From Sulfurovum sp. (GTDB lineage: Bacteria > Campylobacterota > Campylobacteria > Campylobacterales > Sulfurovaceae): a stretch of DNA of 64,000 nucleotides. The stretch spans positions 1 to 64,000 of the forward strand of contig JAUUDF010000026.1 of assembly GCA_030826885.1 (NCBI GenBank), given 5' to 3'. Shown one piece after another: positions 30,774 to 41,458 of this stretch. Position 1 is the first letter of the stretch, and every line of letters starts with the position of its first letter. The notes below the pieces were generated by a model that saw only the letters and a list, made by a program, of their open reading frames with translations, did no database searches and was not told the DNA's origin. Both the position numbers and the translations under genes were made by a program.

Positions 30774-31394
30774 CTATTGTATCGTATGCTCCAGCATTTT
30801 CTCTTTCAGATACACTTTTGCCTCTTGGTGGCTCAACCCCTCCAATGAGAGACTCTGAATATAAAAATCTATCTGACAGAACGGCTTGGGGATGACAAAT
30901 CTGTCCCAGCTTCCCAACTGCCAGTAGGACGATGCCTGATAGTTCATCACAAATATAGGAAGATCACTTTTAAGCGCAATGCCTATTGCTCCGTCGCTCA
31001 TGGCGTGTCTCGGTCCTCTTGGACCATCGGGCGTAATCAGTACCTCTTCTTTGGCTTTGATGCTTTTAAACGCCTGCATCAGTACCTGTTTCGCCCCCTT
31101 CTTGCTAGAACCCCGCAAAGGACGAATACGCAGAAAACCGAGTGTCCGTGCGATGATTTCGCCATCCGTATGCTGTGAAATGATTGCCGATGCGGGATGT
31201 CGCGGATGGATTTTTCTGTATGCCTGCGGGCTCATCAGCAATTCTCCGTGCCAACAGACACAGACATGCTGGGAATCATCTATTGGTGTAATATAGTGAA
31301 ACCGTTTCTTTGCCGTAAACCAGATAAACCGCATAATCAGGAAAATGACCGGTGGCGCGACAACAACACCGGCTTGTTTTAAAAACGATTTCAT
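30774..31394 (-). CDS. DUF374/lysophospholipid acyltransferase-like protein
   Basis: [36 protein letters not shown]. Confidence 0.88.
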   Translation of the reverse strand: MKSFLKQAGVVVAPPVIFLIMRFIWFTAKKRFHYITPIDDSQHVCVCWHGELLMSPQAYRKIHPRHPASAIISQHTDGEIIARTLGFLRIRPLRGSSKKGAKQVLMQAFKSIKAKEEVLITPDGPRGPRHAMSDGAIGIALKSDLPIFVMNYQASSYWQLGSWDRFVIPKPFCQIDFYIQSLSLEGLSHQEAKVYLKEKMLEHTIQ

Positions 31395-32704
31395 GATACC
31401 GGCTGATTGACCACAACGCCGTCAAGCGCACCCCGTGACGTTTTGGTGATTTTCACATCTACGATCTTTCCGAGCAACTCTTCGCTGCCCTCCACAAAAA
31501 CCAGTTTCCCGTCGTCACTGCGCCCGGAAATACGGTTGTTTGGTTTGAGCTCATCGAAATAGACCTCATGTATTTTGCCAAGCTGGGCATCCATGACTTC
31601 ATCAAGAATCTCCGTATGTCTTGCCTGCAACTCCTGAAGCCGTTTGGATGCAATCTCATCAGCAACCTGATCGTCATATGCTGCCGCTTCCGTATGGGGT
31701 CTCGGAGAGTACTTGAAAGAGAACATCTGCTCAAAACGCACCTGCTCGAGTACATCCATCGTATCGGCAAAATCGGCATCGCTCTCTCCAGGGAACCCGA
31801 CGATCACATCGGTCGATATGGTCGCTTCGGGACAGAGCGTGCGGATCTTCTCGCAGCGGTTGAGAAACCACTCTTTGGAATATCCGCGCTTCATCCGTTT
31901 GAGCAGTTGCGTTGAACCGCTCTGAAGCGGCACATGGATCTGTTTGCATATTTTCGGATTGGATGCGAACTCTTCCAGAAAGGCATCATCCATATGCAGC
32001 GGATGCGGGGACTGAAAACGGATACGCTCAAGCCCTTCAATACGCGAAATCTTGCGCAGCAGTCCTGTAAAGTCTATCTTCTCCTCTGCCGCACCAAACC
32101 GCCTGCCGTAATTGTTGACGTTCTGTCCCAGCAACATTACTTCTTTTGCACCACCGTCAACCGCCTTGGCAATCTCCTGTACCAGCAGGTCACTTGGAAT
32201 GGATATCTCTTCCCCCCGGGTATGGGGAACAATACAGAAGGTACACGATTTGTCACACCCAATGGAGATATTCACCATCGCTTTAAAAGGGTTGCTTCGA
32301 AACTCTCCAAAAGCGTAGGTACTCTCATCATAATCCGTATCGACCTCTACCGCATGCTTTTTCTGCACAACATCGGTAATCTTCGAGACATTTCTCGCCC
32401 CGAGTACAAAATCGACCGAAGGCGCGCGTTTAATAATCTCTTCACCCAAATGTGATGCCGTACATCCGGCAACACCTATCTTCGCATCACTCTTCTTTTT
32501 TTTGTTAAAGACCCCTATCTCGGAAAAAAGTTTTGCTACCGGCTTCTCTCTTACCGAACAGGTATTGATGATGATCAGGTCGGCATCTTCGAGTCTCTCT
32601 GTCAGCTCATAATCCTCTTTGCTGCTTAGTTCAGCGATCATATGTTCGGTATCTCGAACATTCATTGCACATCCGAGTGTTTCAATAAACAGTTTTTTAC
32701 TCAT
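31391..32704 (-). CDS. miaB: tRNA-2-methylthio-N6-dimethylallyladenosine synthase
   Basis: [43 protein letters not shown]. Confidence 0.97.
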   Translation of the reverse strand: MSKKLFIETLGCAMNVRDTEHMIAELSSKEDYELTERLEDADLIIINTCSVREKPVAKLFSEIGVFNKKKKSDAKIGVAGCTASHLGEEIIKRAPSVDFVLGARNVSKITDVVQKKHAVEVDTDYDESTYAFGEFRSNPFKAMVNISIGCDKSCTFCIVPHTRGEEISIPSDLLVQEIAKAVDGGAKEVMLLGQNVNNYGRRFGAAEEKIDFTGLLRKISRIEGLERIRFQSPHPLHMDDAFLEEFASNPKICKQIHVPLQSGSTQLLKRMKRGYSKEWFLNRCEKIRTLCPEATISTDVIVGFPGESDADFADTMDVLEQVRFEQMFSFKYSPRPHTEAAAYDDQVADEIASKRLQELQARHTEILDEVMDAQLGKIHEVYFDELKPNNRISGRSDDGKLVFVEGSEELLGKIVDVKITKTSRGALDGVVVNQPVS

Positions 32705-32804
32705 GGTCTGGCTCGTCTTTATGATATTTATGTAGTGAAGAATTAAATTGAATGAGAAAAGATTGAATTAAAAGAGATTTGCACATACACACCGGGCAGC
32801 AGCC

Positions 32805-33044
32805 TCAGGCAATGATGTGTACTTCGTAAATGTACTCATTGTCGTCCAGTCCGTACTTGACCTCTCTCATATAGACAGAATAGCCCTTTTCCTCAAAGTA
32901 CTCAATCAACTCTTTCAGCTCTTTATGGGAGTTATCCTTGTCAAAATAGAATATAGATCTGTTCGCTAGTTCCTCTTCAAGTTTCTTCAGTTCAATCGTT
33001 TTGGGTTTCGCTTTCAGGGTAGTTCTAGCCAGTTTCAGTTTCAT
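32805..33044 (-). CDS. HP0268-like small protein (nuclease family)
   Basis: MKLKLARTTLK...SIFYFDKDNSHKELKELIEYFEEKGYSVYMREVKYGLDDNEYIYEVHII closely resembles H. pylori HP0268 from memory. Confidence 0.85.
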   Translation of the reverse strand: MKLKLARTTLKAKPKTIELKKLEEELANRSIFYFDKDNSHKELKELIEYFEEKGYSVYMREVKYGLDDNEYIYEVHIIA

Positions 33045-33221
33045 CTATAATTCCTTTGAATACTTGTTTAATGTACTTAATGATTAATTATACTTTATTT
33101 TCAGTAAAGGATTGATTAGCTATAATTTTAGACTTCAAAAACAGACCCTCCCAGACGTTCTTAACACTGTTTATGTTACCTCTTGTAGCGGTAGGTTTTG
33201 AAAAATATCAGAGGATGTTGC

Positions 33222-34349
33222 ATGGAAAAAATATTGGATATCATTGAAGCGATTGCGCACGAGAAAAATATCTCCAAAGAGAACGCAATTGAAGCATTTA
33301 AAGAGGCTCTTGTCAATACAGCCAAAAAACTGACAAGCCAGAGCAGTACATTTGAAGTGATCATAGACAATGACACGAAAACATACAGCATTAACAAAGT
33401 CATCACTGTCGTTGCCGATGACGATGAAAGGCTTGAAGAAGAGCCTGACAGTTACATCAGTCTCAGTGAAGCAAAAGAGTTTGACGACTCTATCGAAATA
33501 GGCGACCAGCTCAAGGAGGAGTTCATTCTCGAAGAGCACGGCAGAACCGCTTCGGCCAACCTTTTCAGGGAACTGGAGTACCATGTCCAAAGACGTATCG
33601 AGCAGGATCTTTTCGAGAAATACAGAGAGAAGGTCGGTACTGTCATGCTGGGTACTGTCAACCGTATTGACAGTGAAGACAATACCCATGTCGAAATCGG
33701 TGAGCTCAAAGGGATACTCACGCGAAGAAACCGTATTAAAGGAGAGTCCTTTAAGCGCGGTGACACCATCAGAGCACTGTTGCGCTATGTCAGTGTCGAT
33801 CCGCAGTACGGACTCTTTCTCGAACTTACCCGTACCTCACCGAAATTCCTTGAAGCGTTGATGGCAAATGAAGTCCCCGAAATTGCTGACGGTGTGGTCG
33901 AGATTGTCGGTGCCGCGCGTATTCCCGGTGAACGTGCCAAAATTGCACTTAAAACCGACCAGATGAATGTCGATCCCATTGGCGCGGCTGTAGGTGTCAA
34001 AGGAGTACGTATCAACGCAGTCAGTGAAGAGCTAAACGGAGAGAATATCGACTGTATCGAATATTCTCCGATTCCCGAAATTTATATTACACGTGCACTC
34101 TCTCCGGCAATCACACAGAGTATTAAAGTCGATCAGGAAGAGAAAAAGGCCATAATCAATATTACCGGCGACCAGAAAGCAAAAGCAATCGGTAAAAGCG
34201 GTATCAATATCCGTCTGGCATCGATGCTGACGGGCTATACGATAGAACTCAATGAAGTGGAAGGCATTACGGAAAGACAGGCAGATTCCTCCGAACCGGA
34301 AACAACAAAAACCACAGATACTTCCGCACTCGAAAGTCTCTTTAAATAA
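33222..34349 (+). CDS. nusA: transcription termination/antitermination factor NusA
   Basis: S1 and KH domains (GVKGVRINAVSEELNGENIDCIEYSPIP); start at 33222. Confidence 0.96.
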   Translation: MEKILDIIEAIAHEKNISKENAIEAFKEALVNTAKKLTSQSSTFEVIIDNDTKTYSINKVITVVADDDERLEEEPDSYISLSEAKEFDDSIEIGDQLKEEFILEEHGRTASANLFRELEYHVQRRIEQDLFEKYREKVGTVMLGTVNRIDSEDNTHVEIGELKGILTRRNRIKGESFKRGDTIRALLRYVSVDPQYGLFLELTRTSPKFLEALMANEVPEIADGVVEIVGAARIPGERAKIALKTDQMNVDPIGAAVGVKGVRINAVSEELNGENIDCIEYSPIPEIYITRALSPAITQSIKVDQEEKKAIINITGDQKAKAIGKSGINIRLASMLTGYTIELNEVEGITERQADSSEPETTKTTDTSALESLFK

Positions 34350-34391
34350 CCGGCAGGCAGCAGGGTTTTGCCTACCTGGTTTTGGCTGGCT

Positions 34392-35084
34392 CTACTGCTG
34401 CAGGACTATCCTGCTAAAGTTTTCTGCCTCCAATGAGGCAGATCCCACCAAAACACCGTCGACACCATCAATTGAAACAATCTCTTTAACATTGTCCGGT
34501 TTGACCGATCCTCCGTAAAGCATGGGTACATCGATAAATGCTTTGAGGGCCGCATGGGTAGTACTGATCTCTTCTATGGTTGCGGAGCGACCTGTACCGA
34601 TTGCCCAGATAGGTTCATAGGCAACGATCAGTTTTTCATAGCTTTTGTCAATACCCTCAAACTGCTTTTTAAGGTACTCGATCACGGCCACATCCCCTTC
34701 TTCTCTTACACAAAGCGGCTCACCGATGCAGTAGACGATCTCAAATTGTGCTTCGGCAAAAAAGGCAAACTTGTTTGCTACAGATTCCTGGTCTTCAGCC
34801 AGGAGTTCACGCCGTTCGCTATGGCCTATCAATATGGTTTTTATATCAAACTCTTCAAGCTGTTCAAGTCCTATTTCCCCGGTAAATGCACCGTTTCTGG
34901 CCGGGTATGCATTTTGCGCACCTATCGTGAATGCACCGTGGTAACTGTCCAGTGCCGTAGAAGGGGGAAATACGATTACCCTGTCCTCACTCTTTTTACT
35001 AAGAAGCTTCTTTGAAAGCGTGTCGAGGTAATCTCTGGTCGTAGATCTGGTATGGTTCATTTTGAAGTTTGCCGCGTAGATCAT
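34392..35084 (-). CDS. tpiA: triosephosphate isomerase
   Basis: NFKMNHT...LIGHSERRE...YEPIWAIGTGRSA...YGGSVKPDN. Confidence 0.97.
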   Translation of the reverse strand: MIYAANFKMNHTRSTTRDYLDTLSKKLLSKKSEDRVIVFPPSTALDSYHGAFTIGAQNAYPARNGAFTGEIGLEQLEEFDIKTILIGHSERRELLAEDQESVANKFAFFAEAQFEIVYCIGEPLCVREEGDVAVIEYLKKQFEGIDKSYEKLIVAYEPIWAIGTGRSATIEEISTTHAALKAFIDVPMLYGGSVKPDNVKEIVSIDGVDGVLVGSASLEAENFSRIVLQQ

Positions 35085-35146
35085 GCAGTTCCTTTTTGGT
35101 AGAGAGAAACAGGATATGCTCTCTTGCTATAAAGCAGGGAGTATGG

Positions 35147-36343
35147 CTACTCCATCTCAAGTGCAGTCAGACCGGGAAGTTCTTCTCCCTCGATCAGCTT
35201 TAGACTTGCACCGCCTCCTGTAGAAACAAAGGTCATCTCATCCACATCACCAGCACGCTGTGCCACATCTGCAGTATCACCGCCGCCTACGATCGTTGTC
35301 GCATGGGTTTCAGCAATGTGGTGGGACATCATTATACTGCCTTTGGAGAATTTATCCATCTCATAGACACCCATCGGCCCGTTCCAAATGATCGTCTGTG
35401 CATCGTTGAGCACTTCTCTAAAGAGTCGTGAAGAGGCCGGTCCCGTATCGAGTCCCATCCAGTCAGATGGAATCTCCTGCGATGGAAGGTACTTCACTGC
35501 CGTATTTTCCGAAAATTCCGGAGCCACCACAAAGTCCACAGGCAAATAGAACTTCACGCCAAGCTCCTGTGCTTTTGCCATGATTTTTTTTGCCTCCTCT
35601 ATGAGGTCGTCCTCGACGAGTGATTTACCGATCTCATACCCCTGTGCTTTAAGGAACGTAAATGCCATCCCCCCGCCAATGATCACCTTGTCCACTTTGT
35701 TCAGCAGATTGGTCAGTGCCTGAAGCTTTCCGGAAACCTTCGATCCGCCAACTACAGCAACGAACGGTCTGATCGGTTTCTCAAGCACCTTGCTGAAAAA
35801 GTTCACCTCTTTGCTCAGTAGAAAACCTGCCGCTTTGTGCTGCTTGTCAAAGAACTGCGCAATCGCGTAAATGGATGCGTGCTTTCTGTGGCAGGCACCG
35901 AAGGCATCATTGACATAAATATCGGCAAAGGAAGCGAGTTCTTTGGCGAATGCTTCGTCATTTTTAGTCTCTCCCGCTTCAAAACGAAGATTTTCGAGCA
36001 TGAGCACATCGCCCGCTACCAAATTTGCCGCTTTTGCTTTGGCATCGGGACCTACGACATCCTCAGCCATATAAAGCTCGTTTTTGATCTTCAAAAGCGT
36101 ATGCAGGCGTTTTGCTACCGGTTGAAGCGAATACTTCTCCTCAAATTTTCCGGGCTCGGGGCGTTCAAAATGTGATGCCAGAATCACCTTACAGTCACGG
36201 TCAATACAGTAACGTATCGTCGGCAGCGCCGCTCTGATACGTCTGTCATCGGTAATGTTCCCGAATTCATCTTTTGGGACATTGAAGTCACATCTAATAA
36301 ATACTCTTTTACCATCTATATCAATATCTTTGAGTGTTCTCAT
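35147..36343 (-). CDS. pgk: phosphoglycerate kinase
   Basis: [35 protein letters not shown]. Confidence 0.98.
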   Translation of the reverse strand: MRTLKDIDIDGKRVFIRCDFNVPKDEFGNITDDRRIRAALPTIRYCIDRDCKVILASHFERPEPGKFEEKYSLQPVAKRLHTLLKIKNELYMAEDVVGPDAKAKAANLVAGDVLMLENLRFEAGETKNDEAFAKELASFADIYVNDAFGACHRKHASIYAIAQFFDKQHKAAGFLLSKEVNFFSKVLEKPIRPFVAVVGGSKVSGKLQALTNLLNKVDKVIIGGGMAFTFLKAQGYEIGKSLVEDDLIEEAKKIMAKAQELGVKFYLPVDFVVAPEFSENTAVKYLPSQEIPSDWMGLDTGPASSRLFREVLNDAQTIIWNGPMGVYEMDKFSKGSIMMSHHIAETHATTIVGGGDTADVAQRAGDVDEMTFVSTGGGASLKLIEGEELPGLTALEME

Positions 36344-36355
36344 TATGCCTCTTTA

Positions 36356-37351
36356 CTACTTTTTGCTTACCAGTACTGCCATATCGACCAAACGACAGGA
36401 GTACCCCCACTCATTGTCATACCATGAAAGTACCTTTACCATACGGTCACCGATTACCTGGATCGTATCGAGCGCCACGACCGTACTGAGCGACTCACCG
36501 ACAAAATCCTGTGATACACGGTACTCCTCATCTACACCAAGGATCCCTTTATGGCTGCCTTCACTTGCCATTTTAAAAGCAGTCTGTACCGTCTCGACCG
36601 TAACATCCTGATTGAGCGTGACGGTCAGATCCACCATCGATACGTCCGGCGTAGGTACACGGATCGCCTGTCCGTTGAGCTTGCCTGCCAGGTTCGGCAG
36701 CACCTTAGAGATCGCCTTTGCTGCACCGGTTGTGGTCGGTACGAGGTTGGTCGCACCCGAACGCCCTTTTCTCGGGTCTTTTTTATGTTTGCTGTCGAGA
36801 ATCGGCTGAGATGACGTATAGGAGTGGATGGTTGTCATCAGTCCCGCCTCGATGCCAAAGGCATCATCGAGCACTTTGGCAACCGGTGCCAGCCCGTTGG
36901 TTGTACAACTTGCGTTGGAGATGATCGGCTCACCGGCATAACTCTCGGCATTCGCGCCAATCACAAAAGTAGGGGTGTCGTCTTTCGCCGGTGCGGAGAA
37001 AACAACCTTTTTAATACCCTTTTCAAGATAGGGCTGTACGCTTTCCTGTGTCAAAAATGCGCCGGTACACTCCAGTACCAGTTCGGCACCGTAATCAGCA
37101 AAATTCAGCTTTGCAGGATCACGTTCTGAGAGTATCTTCGCCCTGTCACTGCCAATATGCAGATAACCCTCGGCAACACGTACATCACTGCGTGTCCCGT
37201 GTACAGAATCATACTTTACATTGTATGCAATCATCTCTTCGCTGCCGCTCGCATTGACTGCGACCAGCTCAATGTCATCTCTGTCTGCAATGATGCGTGC
37301 CACACATCGGCCAATCCTTCCCAGTCCGTTTATCGCTACTTTTACCGCCAT
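36356..37351 (-). CDS. gap: glyceraldehyde-3-phosphate dehydrogenase
   Basis: VAINGLGRIGRCVAR; SNASCTTNGLAPVAKVL; SWYDNEWGYSCRLVD. Confidence 0.98.
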   Translation of the reverse strand: MAVKVAINGLGRIGRCVARIIADRDDIELVAVNASGSEEMIAYNVKYDSVHGTRSDVRVAEGYLHIGSDRAKILSERDPAKLNFADYGAELVLECTGAFLTQESVQPYLEKGIKKVVFSAPAKDDTPTFVIGANAESYAGEPIISNASCTTNGLAPVAKVLDDAFGIEAGLMTTIHSYTSSQPILDSKHKKDPRKGRSGATNLVPTTTGAAKAISKVLPNLAGKLNGQAIRVPTPDVSMVDLTVTLNQDVTVETVQTAFKMASEGSHKGILGVDEEYRVSQDFVGESLSTVVALDTIQVIGDRMVKVLSWYDNEWGYSCRLVDMAVLVSKK

Positions 37352-37423
37352 ATCAATCCTTCAATAAGCCTTGTGGTGTATTATGCTAAAATTGCGTAAT
37401 TTTACAGTAAATGAGGTTAGCAT

Positions 37424-37993
37424 TTGGTTAAGCGTTCCAAGCCGTCTGTCGCACTGTTCGGAGGAAGTTTCGACCCTCCCCATGCAGGGCATCAGGCAAT
37501 CGTCGAGACGGTAGCGAAACGACCCGATATCGACAAACTGATCGTCGTACCGGCCTACCTCAACCCGTTCAAAACCGCTTCCCATGCGACTGCCGCGCAG
37601 CGTCTGGCATGGTGCCATCAACTCTTTGGGCATATCCCAAAGGTCGAGGTAGACGCTTACGAGATTGAGCAGGGAAGGAGTGTGACAACAGCAGAGACGC
37701 TTAGACACTTTCAGGAATCCTATGATGTCAACTATCTGGTTATCGGGGCTGACAACCTTTCCGGCCTGACCCGATGGCATCAGTTTGCATGGCTCAATGA
37801 TACCGTCACATGGCTCATTGTTACCCGAAAAGGGCATACGCTGCAGACTGATACACTCAGAGACTATGAGGTGATCACACTCGATCTGCCATACAGTTCG
37901 ACAGAGATTCGCGACAACGGACAATTCGATGATGTTGACAGAAGCATCAGAGAGTCCGTACAAACACTATTGACAAAGGAAAATATTTCATGA
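37424..37993 (+). CDS. nadD: nicotinate-nucleotide adenylyltransferase (TTG start)
   Basis: ALFGGSFDPPHAGHQAIV; LPYSSTEIRDN. Confidence 0.95.
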   Translation: MVKRSKPSVALFGGSFDPPHAGHQAIVETVAKRPDIDKLIVVPAYLNPFKTASHATAAQRLAWCHQLFGHIPKVEVDAYEIEQGRSVTTAETLRHFQESYDVNYLVIGADNLSGLTRWHQFAWLNDTVTWLIVTRKGHTLQTDTLRDYEVITLDLPYSSTEIRDNGQFDDVDRSIRESVQTLLTKENIS

Positions 37994-38331
37994 CCATGGA
38001 AGAGAGAATTGAAACCATCGTAAATATACTCGATGAAAAAAAAGCAGAAGAGATCGAAGTCTTTAACCTTGATGACGCAGACTATATCGCAGACCGTGTG
38101 GTCATTGCAAACTCACTGAACCTCAAGCATACCCAGGCACTTTTTGATCAGCTCAAAGAAGCCCTCAAACCCAAAGGCGAAACGTTTCTTCATGCCGATA
38201 TGAGCGACGAGTGGATCGTTGCAGACCTGGGGGATATTTTGATTCATATTATGATCCCGGAATATCGCCAGCGCTATTCACTCGAGACTTTCCTCAGCGA
38301 ACTGGTTGCCAGTCAAAAAAAAGAGGCGTAA
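37990..38331 (+). CDS. rsfS: ribosomal silencing factor RsfS
   Basis: DYIADRVVIANSLNLKHTQAL; DEWIVADLGDILIHIMIPEYRQRYSLE. Confidence 0.95.
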   Translation: MTMEERIETIVNILDEKKAEEIEVFNLDDADYIADRVVIANSLNLKHTQALFDQLKEALKPKGETFLHADMSDEWIVADLGDILIHIMIPEYRQRYSLETFLSELVASQKKEA

Positions 38332-38673
38332 CTACAGCAGCGATCCCCACATATCCTCGTACCGTGAGCCCTCAAGCAGAGAAAGGGCGACAAACAGCAC
38401 GATCGTCACTATCGGTGAAAAGATCAACCACCAGAGATACTGTTGTCTAAACAGATAGTAAAGCAACCCTCCCCATGCACTTGCAACCAGCACGATATGA
38501 GTGAGAAAAAGCGGGATGACAGGCCGGGTAATGTTACCCATGATGCCCAATGATATAATAACAATGAACGACGCAAGTGCGATCATGGTCCGCTTGCTAT
38601 CTTTATTGCGGCTGTAAAGCCAGAATATAAGTGCGAAGGTTAACAGTACCGCCAGTATTATCAATGCTTTCAT
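38332..38673 (-). CDS. hypothetical membrane protein
   Basis: 113 aa with several predicted TM segments; start and end fit neighbours. Confidence 0.7.
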   Translation of the reverse strand: MKALIILAVLLTFALIFWLYSRNKDSKRTMIALASFIVIISLGIMGNITRPVIPLFLTHIVLVASAWGGLLYYLFRQQYLWWLIFSPIVTIVLFVALSLLEGSRYEDMWGSLL

Positions 38674-38741
38674 TCACTCTCCTTCAGTAAAATAATCCTG
38701 CCATGCACAACAGGAGAGACGAACAGTGTTTGCTGCTTGTG

Positions 38742-40439
38742 CTAAAGTCTCTCAAGCACTCCGATTCCAAGAATGGACAAGCCCTGTTTAATTGTCTTTG
38801 CCGTCAAATCCGCCAGCAACAGACGTGAAGTACGTACCTTCTCGTCAATCTCCTCTTTAAGAATCGGATTACGCTCATAGAAGCGCATGAAAAGTGTCAC
38901 CAACTCATAGAGGTAGTTGGTAATCTGATTGGGCGCGGCATCCTCTGCGGCTTTTTTCAGTATATCCTCAAACTGCAGCAGCATCACCGCCAGACGATGC
39001 TCCAAATCATCAGTAAGCACAATCTCACCTTCTGCCTCTTGACCGTACTTTCTGAAAATACTCTGAATACGGGCATAAGCATACTGCATGTACAATGAAG
39101 TGTTTCCTTCAAAAGAAAGCATCTTGTCCCAGTCAAAAATGTAGTTTGACTCGCGGTTGATACTCAAATCGGCATATTTGACCGCACCGATGCCGACAAT
39201 TTTGGCAATCTTTTCAACCTCTTCGTCACTGTAGTCCGCTTTGTTCTTGATCGCTTCTTTGGCACGTTCTACCGCTTCATCGAGCAGGTCTATGAGCTTA
39301 ACCGTGCCGCCGTCACGGGTTTTGAACGGTTTGCCGTTCTTGTCCATCATGGTACCGAATGCCACATGCTCGAGCTTGACATCCTCAGGGACGAACCCCG
39401 CCTCTTTGGCAACGCGGAAAACCTGTTTGAAGTGTCCGCCCTGACGTGCATCAACCACATAACTGATGCGCTTGGCACCCAATACATTGGCACGGTACCA
39501 GAGCGCAGCAAGGTCAGTCGTAGCGTAAAGGTATCCGCCGTCGCTCTTTTGTACAATGACCGGGATCTCTTCTCCTTCGAGGAAAACGCACTGTGCACCG
39601 TCACTCTCACTGAGCATCCCGGCTTTATCAAGATCGCTCAATACTTTGGCGAGGGAGTCGTTGTAAAAACTCTCCGCCCTGACATCCTCTCGTGCCAAAT
39701 TGACATCGAGCTTTTTATAAACCTCTTCACAGTGTCCGAGAGAGATGTCAATGAACTTTTTCCACAGCCCAAGACAGTGTGCATCACCGCTTTGTATCTT
39801 GACCACATACTCTCTTGCCTTGTCGGCAAAGGTACTGTCTTCGTCAAAACGTTTTTTGGCATCTTTGTAAAACTGTTCCAGGTCTCTAAGGCTGCCGCTG
39901 CCGTCACTTCCCTGCTCCTCAAGATAGGCAATAAGCATACCAAACTGTGTTCCCCAGTCACCAATATGATTCTGCCTGATCACCTCATCACCCAAAAACG
40001 CCAGCAGATTTGCCAATGTGTCACCGATGATTGTCGATCGCAAATGTCCTACGTGCATCTGCTTTGCCATGTTCGGTCCTGAGTAGTCAACAACCACCTT
40101 AATGGGATCTTCTTTCTTTTCAATGCCAAGTCTTTCGTCATTCTTGGCTTCATTACACTGCTTGGCTACCCAGTCATCGTTCAGCCACAGGTTGATGAAC
40201 CCGGGACCTGCGATCTGTGTTTTGGCCAGAATACCGGAAGTATCAAGGTTGTCGGTGATCAGAGTAGCAATCTCTCTTGGGTTCTTTTTCAGTACTTTCG
40301 CAAGCGCCATTGCACCGTTGAACTGAAAATCCCCGAACTCCGGTTTCGTAGCTTCAGTTACACCGATTGGCTCCGCTTCAATACCTGCTTTGTCAAAAGC
40401 TGCTTTAATGACTTTGTTGACTTCTTCTTTTAACTTCAT
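38742..40439 (-). CDS. argS: arginyl-tRNA synthetase
   Basis: DYSGPNMAKQMHVGHLRSTIIGD; KPFKTRDGGTVKLIDLLDEA; C-terminal DALR domain. Confidence 0.97.
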   Translation of the reverse strand: MKLKEEVNKVIKAAFDKAGIEAEPIGVTEATKPEFGDFQFNGAMALAKVLKKNPREIATLITDNLDTSGILAKTQIAGPGFINLWLNDDWVAKQCNEAKNDERLGIEKKEDPIKVVVDYSGPNMAKQMHVGHLRSTIIGDTLANLLAFLGDEVIRQNHIGDWGTQFGMLIAYLEEQGSDGSGSLRDLEQFYKDAKKRFDEDSTFADKAREYVVKIQSGDAHCLGLWKKFIDISLGHCEEVYKKLDVNLAREDVRAESFYNDSLAKVLSDLDKAGMLSESDGAQCVFLEGEEIPVIVQKSDGGYLYATTDLAALWYRANVLGAKRISYVVDARQGGHFKQVFRVAKEAGFVPEDVKLEHVAFGTMMDKNGKPFKTRDGGTVKLIDLLDEAVERAKEAIKNKADYSDEEVEKIAKIVGIGAVKYADLSINRESNYIFDWDKMLSFEGNTSLYMQYAYARIQSIFRKYGQEAEGEIVLTDDLEHRLAVMLLQFEDILKKAAEDAAPNQITNYLYELVTLFMRFYERNPILKEEIDEKVRTSRLLLADLTAKTIKQGLSILGIGVLERL

Positions 40440-40506
40440 AATGATTTCCGTAAATTGTGTGGAATTGTAGATTGATCAAGCAGCATATGCTCGAGGGGAG
40501 ATATCT

Positions 40507-40534
40507 GAACGATCAGCACTGAACGCTCAGCACT
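40507..40534. repeat. short heptamer tandem repeat
   Basis: gaacgat cagcact gaacgct cagcact: 14-bp unit nearly duplicated, next to the tatA stop. Confidence 0.6.
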
Positions 40535-40538
40535 TGTT

Positions 40539-40763
40539 TTAAGCGTTCTCGCTCTTTTTCTCGTCTGCCTTTGCTTCTACAGCAGTCTCTTCTTTTTTTG
40601 CGATCTCTTTGACCTCATCCTCTTCGCCCTCTTTCATCGCACCTTTGAACTCTTTAATTCCTTTACCCATCCCTTTGGCGAGTTCCGGTATTTTTTTCGC
40701 TCCAAAGAGCAGTACGACGATCGCAAGTACGATCAACAGTTCCGGCATACTTGGCATACCCAT
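40539..40763 (-). CDS. tatA: Sec-independent protein translocase TatA/E
   Basis: [43 protein letters not shown]. Confidence 0.96.
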   Translation of the reverse strand: MGMPSMPELLIVLAIVVLLFGAKKIPELAKGMGKGIKEFKGAMKEGEEDEVKEIAKKEETAVEAKADEKKSENA

Positions 40764-40828
40764 AGTAGATCCTTTAAACCCGTAAACAGGTGTGATTTTA
40801 AGATTTGGATAATTATACTTAAATTAGT

Positions 40829-41458
40829 TTAACCTTCTCCAAGCCAGCAGGCAATGAAACGCGCTTCATCCTCTTCGCTCTGCTTTAGCCTTGCCGCTTT
40901 GGCAACAATCACGAACTCCTCTGCCGCCTCTTCGATTGTATCATTGATGATCGTGAAGTCATATTCACCCACCGCACGTATCTCCTCTTTGGCATTTTCT
41001 ATGCGGCGTGCAATCACCTCTTCGGCATCGGTCGATCTCTCACGAAGGCGTTTTTCAAGCTCATGCAGTGTCGGCGGCGTGATGAATGCAGAGGTGGTAA
41101 TGTCGTTCATCTTCGCACGCACGAGACGGTGCCCCTGAACATCGATGTCAAAGATCACCAATTTACCTTCTTTTAGCGCTTCTCTGACCGGCTTGAGTGA
41201 GGTACCGTAATAGTTTCCGTGTACCTTGGCATACTCAAGAAAATTGCCTGCTTTGATGTCTTCTTCAAACTCCTCTTTGCTGACAAAAAAGTATTCTCTG
41301 CCATGCACTTCTCCCTCGCGCGGCGGACGGGTAGTCGTCGAAATGGAAAAGTAATACTCCCCTATCTCTCTGGATGCTGCATGAATGATTGTACTCTTCC
41401 CTGCCCCGCTTGGACCGGAAAGTACCAAAATCGCACCTCTTTTGCCTTCGTTTGCCAT
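40829..41458 (-). CDS. gmk: guanylate kinase
   Basis: LVLSGPSGAGKSTII; STTTRPPREGEVHGREYFFVSKEEFE. Confidence 0.97.
   Translation of the reverse strand: MANEGKRGAILVLSGPSGAGKSTIIHAASREIGEYYFSISTTTRPPREGEVHGREYFFVSKEEFEEDIKAGNFLEYAKVHGNYYGTSLKPVREALKEGKLVIFDIDVQGHRLVRAKMNDITTSAFITPPTLHELEKRLRERSTDAEEVIARRIENAKEEIRAVGEYDFTIINDTIEEAAEEFVIVAKAARLKQSEEDEARFIACWLGEG

Noticed and set aside
32728-32775. Imperfect 15-bp repeat attgaatgagaaaag/attgaattaaaagag upstream of miaB
   Set aside because: AT-rich and only two degenerate units; likely chance.
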